From Saprospiraceae bacterium (GTDB lineage Bacteria > Bacteroidota > Bacteroidia > Chitinophagales > Saprospiraceae), in the NCBI GenBank assembly GCA_016715245.1, contig JADKAS010000006.1, positions 1 to 64,000 of the forward strand: a DNA stretch of 64,000 nt, written 5' to 3'. The translations under genes were made by a program, and so were the position numbers. Below are positions 59,008 through 64,000 of this stretch, piece after piece; the first letter of the stretch is position 1; each line of letters opens with the position of its first letter. The notes under the pieces were generated by a model. It was not told the DNA's origin, made no database searches, and worked only from the letters and a program-made list of their open reading frames with translations.

Positions 59008-59643
59008 GTGGTGTTTATAACAGAAGAAAGAAAAGCAAAATTTGAAAATGTAGCGTCCAAAAGCCAGTTGGATGTCACAGTTGTACTTGAAAACATTCAT
59101 GATCCACACAATATTGGGGCAATTTTGAGAACTTGTGATTGTGTGGGTATACGTGAAATTTATGTACTTTATAATGAACACAGCCGTAATGCGGAAAAAC
59201 AATATATTGGATTAAACAGTGCTTCAGGTTCACTAAAATGGATTGATGTTCATTTTTTTACGGACACTTCCATTTGTATGAATGCTGTTAAAAAAAAATA
59301 CAGTTTGTTGGCAGGAACATCTTTGTCAGAAAAATGCGTGTCCCTGTTTGAACTTGATTGTACAAAATCCGTGGCTTTTGTATTTGGTAACGAAAAAGAT
59401 GGTATTACCCCTGATGTTTTACCTTACCTGGACACTAATTTTATCATACCTCAAAACGGAATGGTCCAGAGTTTAAATGTCTCGGTGGCTTGTGCCATAA
59501 GCCTGTTTGAAATGTCACGTCAAAGAATACAAAACGGCCAGTATAACAGAAATTATTCCGAACAAAACGAAGGTATGAAAAACATATTCAACCGTTTTGT
59601 TGACCGCCACACTGAAAGTTTAAAGAATAAATCACGATGTTAG
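59008..59643 (+). CDS. TrmH family tRNA/rRNA 2'-O-methyltransferase
   Basis: A 211-residue SPOUT methyltransferase, probably tRNA (Gm18) methyltransferase TrmH. The three family motifs are present: NIHDPHNIGAILRTCDCVGI (motif 1, with the catalytic Arg), FGNEKDGITPDVL (motif 2) and IPQNGMVQSLNVSVACAISLFE (motif 3), the last two forming the SAM-binding knot. The start is GTG at 59008 or 59011. It lies 8 bases after the lipoprotein gene. Confidence 0.88.
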   Translation: MVFITEERKAKFENVASKSQLDVTVVLENIHDPHNIGAILRTCDCVGIREIYVLYNEHSRNAEKQYIGLNSASGSLKWIDVHFFTDTSICMNAVKKKYSLLAGTSLSEKCVSLFELDCTKSVAFVFGNEKDGITPDVLPYLDTNFIIPQNGMVQSLNVSVACAISLFEMSRQRIQNGQYNRNYSEQNEGMKNIFNRFVDRHTESLKNKSRC

Positions 59644-59697
59644 TATATTAATTACCAGTATTCATAGGAAGAATTTTTTTAATAATCTCACAGTTAG

Positions 59698-59705
59698 TAT
59701 TTTTG
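59698..59705 (+). promoter_or_regulatory. Bacteroidota-type -7 element
   Basis: TATTTTTG fits TAnnTTTG and lies 15 bases before the coiled-coil gene start. Confidence 0.4.
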
Positions 59706-59720
59706 TATAAAATATAATAA

Positions 59721-60275
59721 ATGTATTTGGAATTAAAAGAACTGTTTGACAGCAAAGGTCAAAGTAATGAAAAAGTATTTAACAAATTGTTGGAGGCTTT
59801 AAAAAATAATGCCATCACAGAAATGGACTATCTAAAATTTAAAAAGTCCTACATGAGTTTATGTCAGTTAGGAATGGATGAAGCTATCGCCGCCAAAAGT
59901 GCTTTTGTGACGTCAGAAACCATGGGGTTTAATAAAGAAAAATTATTTACAAGTATTCATCATTATCAGAATATTTTAAAAAAGGAAAAAGAGGCTTTTG
60001 CCTATGCTTTAAAAAACCAGATAACCAACAATGTGGAATCTAAACAACTGGAAATAAAAAAATTGCATGATAAAAAGCTTGAAAATATAGCAAAAATTGA
60101 AAAATTGAAAGATGAATTATCCTTAATGGATGAAAAAATAAAGAGTCTGGATAATGATATTAAAACTTCCAGCGAAAAAATTGAAGACACCCGACAACAA
60201 TTTGTAAATTCTATTTCCATTCTTGAAGAAGAAATTGAAGAAGATTTACAATTATTTCAAAGAATCACCTCCTGA
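59721..60275 (+). CDS. Hypothetical coiled-coil protein
   Basis: A 184-residue soluble protein. The first 85 residues are a helical domain. Residues about 90-180 are a long coiled coil rich in Lys and Glu (KLHDKKLENIAKIEKLKDEL and following heptads). There is no signal peptide. The position just before the PspA-like membrane protein suggests that the two act together, but no family is recognised. Confidence 0.65.
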   Translation: MYLELKELFDSKGQSNEKVFNKLLEALKNNAITEMDYLKFKKSYMSLCQLGMDEAIAAKSAFVTSETMGFNKEKLFTSIHHYQNILKKEKEAFAYALKNQITNNVESKQLEIKKLHDKKLENIAKIEKLKDELSLMDEKIKSLDNDIKTSSEKIEDTRQQFVNSISILEEEIEEDLQLFQRITS

Positions 60276-60289
60276 TTCATAATAATTTA

Positions 60290-60297
60290 TAATTTTG
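60290..60297 (+). promoter_or_regulatory. Bacteroidota-type -7 element
   Basis: TAATTTTG fits TAnnTTTG, 43 bases before the PspA-like gene start codon. Confidence 0.4.
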
Positions 60298-60340
60298 TTA
60301 TTATATACATTTATTTCTCAACTCATCAAAACAAAAAAAT

Positions 60341-61345
60341 ATGTCATCGTTTCCTGAAACTAACATAAAAACAAAAACTTTTTGGGAAAAACCCGAAGGC
60401 AAAACAGGAGCATTTTTCCTGATTGCACTGTTGGGTGGTTTGGCTTACGTACTTTTTAAGTTTAGCGCCCAAATTTTATTAATGCTGCAAAATACACTGG
60501 GTATTGTAGCTTTACTTGCTATTCTCGGCGTCATCATTTACATGGTTCTTGACCCAAAATGGCGAACTCTGGCTTCTTACTTCTATAAAAGTATCATGAG
60601 ATGGATTACAGGTATTTTTGTTACCATTGATCCCATCGGAATTTTGAAAAACTATATCAGTGACCTTGAAAGCAATCTAAATAAAATGGGTGGTCAGCTG
60701 GACAATCTCAGAGGTCAGATGCGCGAATGATTGACAAGAGTTGATGACAATAATAAAGAAATTAAAAAGAAGCGTGTTATAGGTAAAAAAGCGAAAGAAC
60801 AAAACAATGAAAAGGCGATGCTGCGTGCCAGTAGAAAGGGCGCAAGACTCGTGGAATCAAATGAAAAATATTCGTCATTACACTCCAAAATGTCTGTATT
60901 GTATAGAATTTTATCTAAAATGTATTCAAATTCTGAAATTCTAATAGAAGACACAAAAGATCAGGTTAAAGTAAAAGAACAGGAAAGAAAAGCCATCAGA
61001 GCCAGTCATTCTGCGATGAGATCTGCTATGAGTATCATCAAAGGTGATGCTGACAAAAGGGCTATTTTTGATCAGGCAATGGAACATATTGCTGACGATG
61101 TAGCAAATAAAGTAGGTGAAATGGAAAGATTTATGGAAATTTCTTCTGACTTTATGAGTTCCATTGATCTTCAGAATGGAGTTTTTGAAGAGCAAGGTTT
61201 AAAAATGCTGGAAGAATATGAAAAGAAATCAACTCTTTTACTTTTAGGTGGGAAAGAGCCTAAAGAAGATGTTCTTGAACTGAAAACACCAGAGATCCTT
61301 ACAAGGTCCAAGGGTGATGATTATGAAGGATTATTCAATAATTAA
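60341..61345 (+). pseudogene. PspA-like membrane coiled-coil protein, in-frame TGA
   Basis: A protein of 334 codons. Residues about 24-70 form two hydrophobic helices (FFLIALLGGLAYVLF and LGIVALLAILGVIIYMVL). After a short linker comes a long coiled coil that starts ILKNYISDLESNLNKMGG. It is split by TGA at 60728-60730 (QMRE-stop-LTRVDDNNKEI), and both halves are in the same frame with continuous coiled-coil character, so this is one gene. CGA to TGA, a single C-to-T change, would explain it. The second half resembles PspA/IM30-type helical hairpins in length and composition but lacks a diagnostic motif. Without readthrough only the membrane part (129 residues) is made. Confidence 0.7.
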
Positions 61346-61380
61346 AAAAAAAACCTCCGCAAATAGCGGAGGTTTTTTTT
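61346..61380. terminator. Bidirectional Rho-independent terminator
   Basis: Stem CCTCCGC / GCGGAGG with loop AAATA has an A run on the left and a T run on the right. It serves the PspA-like gene on the plus strand and the convergent gene ending at 61380 on the minus strand. Confidence 0.92.
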
Positions 61381-61928
61381 TATTCAATGAAATTTAATTT
61401 TATTTCATTGTCTATGCCTTTCCCTTCAAGATAATTGAACTTTATCCTGTCCAATGAAATACCTTCTATTTTAGCATACATTTTTATGGCGTTTATCCTA
61501 TTTTTATACAGAGGATTGCGCATATACTCATTGAATACTGAAAGTAAAAGGTTTTTATTAGGAGACTCTTTTAATATCCTCACTACTAAATCCAGATTAT
61601 CTGCAGCAACATCATCTATAACTGCAAAACCGCTTCGGAAAGCAATGACGTAGGAATCTGATGAAATAATGGAATATCCACTAAATGAAGTACTTTTTGG
61701 AGTGTTTTCTACTACCGTTTCGTACTTGGGACTTTCCAGTATATACCCATCCATAAATCCGGGAAGTGGTCTGACAACTTTAACAATTTCGGCGCTGTCA
61801 TCAACAATCGCCAACTGAGGTTGTGTATTCAGTAAAAGTGGAATCTCAACTTTACTTTGAGAAAGTAGTACACCTTGAAATAAAAAAAAGATCACTACTG
61901 AAAATGAAACCAAATGATAATGTTTCAT
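61380..61928 (-). CDS. Secreted protein, function unknown
   Basis: A 182-residue exported protein with a signal peptide of about 23 residues (ending LLSQS). A mixed beta region is followed by a C-terminal helix-strand part (SVFNEYMRNPLYKNRINAIKMYAKIEGI) that resembles the last part of OmpA-like peptidoglycan-binding domains, but the NxxLSxxRA core is absent. It lies 27 bases after nusB in the same direction and may be cotranscribed with it. Confidence 0.65.
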   Translation of the reverse strand: MKHYHLVSFSVVIFFLFQGVLLSQSKVEIPLLLNTQPQLAIVDDSAEIVKVVRPLPGFMDGYILESPKYETVVENTPKSTSFSGYSIISSDSYVIAFRSGFAVIDDVAADNLDLVVRILKESPNKNLLLSVFNEYMRNPLYKNRINAIKMYAKIEGISLDRIKFNYLEGKGIDNEIKLNFIE

Positions 61929-61955
61929 AGGTAAGATTTGATTGGTTAACTAATT

Positions 61956-62891
61956 CTAATCAATCAATCCGCGTCCTTCCTTTTTGATTTTGCCTGCTTC
62001 GTTCAGATTTTCAAGCAACTTGTCAAGTACTCCATTGATAAATTCTTTACTTTTGGAGGTACTATAATCTTTGGCAACATCTACAAATTCATTCAGTGTC
62101 ACTTTAGGGGGAATTGTGGTGCAAAATATTAACTCTGCGACTGCCATCTTTAATATTATCATATCAATAATGGCCACACGTTCTGAATCCCAGTTCTTTA
62201 ACACGGGTTTGATTAATTCTAGTAACACAAAATCCTCGCCAAAAGTTCTCAAAAGCAAAAATTCTCCATAATCTTTTGTTGCTTCTTTTTCTGGATAATA
62301 GCTTTCGAAAAAATTTTCGTCAACATCCGGCAATTGTTTCAGAATTTTTTTAACCGATCCAACTACAAGGGATTTGTCTGATTCCCAGTTTGCATAATGA
62401 TCTTCCACCATCTCGTTAAATAATTCCTTTCCTCTGCAAAACCTATATAATTCAAGCAAAAGCTCCAGGATTTCGTCAGAATTTAAAGTTTTGCCTATAG
62501 CATCAGTATACGTTTCTGTTTTTGAAAATTCACTGTAAATGCTGCGAAAATGATCCTGATCTACTTTTGCATTAAACCCTACTTTTTGGTATACCTTATG
62601 GAGTTTAGTGTTTTTTGCCAAACTTCTTATCTTATCATTTTCCCATAATAACGGTAAAAAAAGTTTATCCTGCTCTGTAGGAAGATGTTTCCCTTTTCTT
62701 TTTTCATAGTCCTCAGCAGATATTTTGGCTATATTTTCGATTAAAAAAAGATTAAAAAGCAACATTTCATAGGTTTCTTCTATTCGTTTCCAATATTCCT
62801 TGATCAACTGATCTTTTGACAACCCTTCGTCGCGGCTAATAGAATACAAAAGTTGCATTACTTTAATCCTGACGCTCCTTCTACTTAACAT
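61956..62891 (-). CDS. nusB: Transcription antitermination factor NusB
   Basis: A 311-residue protein with a C-terminal NusB domain (about 190-300): DWDSERVAIIDMIILKMAVAELI and the signature KVTLNEFVDVAKDYSTSKSKEFINGVLDKL. The N-terminal extension beginning LSRRSVRIKVMQLLYS is typical of the long NusB form of Bacteroidota. It binds boxA RNA with NusE and helps rRNA transcription pass terminators. Confidence 0.92.
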   Translation of the reverse strand: MLSRRSVRIKVMQLLYSISRDEGLSKDQLIKEYWKRIEETYEMLLFNLFLIENIAKISAEDYEKRKGKHLPTEQDKLFLPLLWENDKIRSLAKNTKLHKVYQKVGFNAKVDQDHFRSIYSEFSKTETYTDAIGKTLNSDEILELLLELYRFCRGKELFNEMVEDHYANWESDKSLVVGSVKKILKQLPDVDENFFESYYPEKEATKDYGEFLLLRTFGEDFVLLELIKPVLKNWDSERVAIIDMIILKMAVAELIFCTTIPPKVTLNEFVDVAKDYSTSKSKEFINGVLDKLLENLNEAGKIKKEGRGLID

Positions 62892-63092
62892 ATGATTATT
62901 AACGTTGTAATAAAAGTTTTCTTAATTCGTAAGGCAAAGAAAAGAAAAATATTTTATATAATCAAAAGATTTAATATTAATAAAGATAAAAACAGTGTTT
63001 TTTAATAAATTAATGCTTTACAACAATATTAAACCAACGATTGCACACCAAAAAAACCATTATTCCATAAAAACATGAAAGAAGAAGCAAAA

Positions 63093-63124
63093 TAAAAAAA
63101 AGGCCTGAGAAATCTCAGGCCTTT
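63093..63124 (-). terminator. Rho-independent terminator of the tRNA-Ser/Pro unit
   Basis: On the minus strand the stem AGGCCTGAG / CTCAGGCCT is followed by eight T. It lies next to the 3' end of tRNA-Pro. Confidence 0.9.
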
Positions 63125-63125
63125 G

Positions 63126-63200
63126 TCGGGACAGTAGGATTCGAACCTACGACCCCTTGGTCCCAAACCAAGTGCGCTAACCGGACTGCGCTATGTCCCG
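63126..63200 (-). tRNA. tRNA-Pro (anticodon TGG)
   Basis: The 75-base gene has acceptor CGGGACA/TGTCCCG and discriminator A. The anticodon stem CTTGG/CCAAG encloses the loop TTTGGGA, giving anticodon TGG. The T arm is AGGTTCGAATCCT. No CCA is encoded. Confidence 0.95.
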
Positions 63201-63233
63201 ATATATTTTCCGGCAGGTGTTTATTAGGAAACG

Positions 63234-63320
63234 CGGTGGAGGGGGGATTCGAACCCCCGGTACCGTTTCCAGTACGACAGTTTAGCAAACTGTTGGTTTA
63301 AGCCACTCACCCACCCCACC
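63234..63320 (-). tRNA. tRNA-Ser (anticodon GCT)
   Basis: The 87-base class II tRNA has acceptor GGTGGGG/CTCCACC with one G-T pair and discriminator G. The anticodon stem ACAGT/ACTGT encloses the loop TTGCTAA, giving anticodon GCT. The long variable arm is built on GTACTGG-type pairing. It is the first gene of the Ser-Pro pair. Confidence 0.95.
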
Positions 63321-63633
63321 GTGGATTTCTTATTAAAAAAATGCTTTTCTTCAAAAGCGATGCAAAGATAGAACAAAAATTTAATATTCAAATTTTGCGT
63401 CTACATTTTCTCATTTTTTTTTTATTTTGTTTTAAGGTTAGCCAGTTGAAACAAATTATAATAATTTGTTATTTCTAATTTATTATATGTCAATTAAATA
63501 TAAATAACAAATAGTATATATGACCGTCATTTTCATTTTTAACAAAGAATTGGTATAGCTTTTGCAATGACTTAAAATATTGAATAAACATTAGTTACAA
63601 ATTATAAAAATTGTTAATATTTAAATTTTGGAG
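63321..63633. other. Intergenic region between tRNA-Ser and the thioredoxin-like gene
   Basis: A 313-base AT-rich gap. It holds the tRNA promoter on the minus strand. For the plus-strand gene I see no convincing promoter motif. No repeat or ORF of note is visible. Confidence 0.5.
63363..63392 (-). promoter_or_regulatory. Promoter of the tRNA-Ser/tRNA-Pro pair
   Basis: On the minus strand TTTG (63389-63392) and TATCTTTG (63363-63370) are separated by 18 bases, identical in layout to the tRNA-Gly/Leu promoter at 11062-11091. Confidence 0.75.
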
Positions 63634-64000
63634 ATGCTGAATAAAAAATTTAAAATCGTTTTTTGCTTTTGGGCAATCATTATGACACCGGTTTTTACGT
63701 TTGCAACAAGTAAAGATGTTCTTTTTTCTTCTATGAATATTAAAGAAGCAAGACAAAAAGCCAGTCAGGAGGGTAAACTTATTTTCCTGGATTTTCATGC
63801 ACAGTGGTGCAGCCCTTGTACATGGATGGAAAAGACTACCTTTACCGATGAAGGTGTTATAAAAATACTTCAGGAAGATTTTATTGCACTAAAGATTGAT
63901 ATTGATCATAAAGAAGGTTATGAAATTAAAAATCAATACGACGTCAAATACCTTCCTACAATTTTGATTTTTAATTCCGAAGGCATTATGGTAGAACGAA
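63634..64000 (+). CDS. Thioredoxin-like protein, 5' part
   Basis: The window ends inside this gene, with 122 codons visible. From ATG 63634 there is a signal peptide (about 1-25, ending TFAT), then a thioredoxin fold with the redox motif WCSPC (Cys59, Cys62) and the cis-Pro in YLPTILIF (Pro108). The strand FLDFHAQWC is typical of DUF255/thioredoxin_7-like periplasmic reductases. It probably reduces or isomerises disulfides in exported proteins, which may matter for the Cys-rich secreted giants nearby. Confidence 0.85.
   Translation, partial: MLNKKFKIVFCFWAIIMTPVFTFATSKDVLFSSMNIKEARQKASQEGKLIFLDFHAQWCSPCTWMEKTTFTDEGVIKILQEDFIALKIDIDHKEGYEIKNQYDVKYLPTILIFNSEGIMVER

Overview
The window looks like a low-GC Bacteroidota chromosome, and Saprospiria is my best but unproven guess at class. 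The supporting signs are type IX secretion (T9SS) C-terminal sorting domains, the -7 promoter motif TAnnTTTG in front of many genes, SusC/Oar-type TonB receptors with carboxypeptidase-like N-domains, and the near absence of strong Shine-Dalgarno sequences.

Layout. 1-6.3 kb: a T9SS cupredoxin/lamin-tail protein, an M20 amidohydrolase, a broken aspartoacylase-like gene, a methyltransferase and an FMN reductase. 6.6-9.4 kb: a wrecked Oar-like TonB receptor. 9.5-20.2 kb: a long minus-strand run with a repeat lipoprotein, DoxX, tRNA-Leu and tRNA-Gly, an M48 protease, DUF721/DciA, RecF, a YbhN-like membrane protein, and an O-antigen module (Wzy-like, Wzz-like, Wzx-like) in which two of three genes are interrupted. 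20.4-27.9 kb: a DRTGG ATPase, a TPP riboswitch with terminator in front of a TonB receptor, a DinB remnant, HMG-CoA lyase, tilS and a small lipoprotein, most of them frameshifted. 28.1-50.3 kb: two giant secreted metalloproteases, one with a reprolysin-like head and one with a fungalysin M36 head. They share an almost identical tail of about 1,200 residues that ends in dockerin-like, cohesin-like and T9SS domains. 50.4-61.3 kb: an intact run of three SurA/PpiC-type foldase genes, dihydroorotase, GMP synthase, a periplasmic-binding-protein-like lipoprotein, TrmH, a coiled-coil protein and a PspA-like membrane protein with an in-frame TGA. 61.4-64 kb: a secreted protein, NusB, tRNA-Pro, tRNA-Ser and the start of a thioredoxin-like gene.

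The two most striking properties are the paired giant proteases with homogenised tails, and the number of interrupted genes. I count eight 1-nt frame shifts, one burst of indels inside a tandem repeat, four in-frame stops that each fit a single C-to-T change, and one internal deletion. One broken gene is tilS, which is normally essential, so at least part of the damage is probably sequence or assembly error. The stops and the deletion could be real decay.
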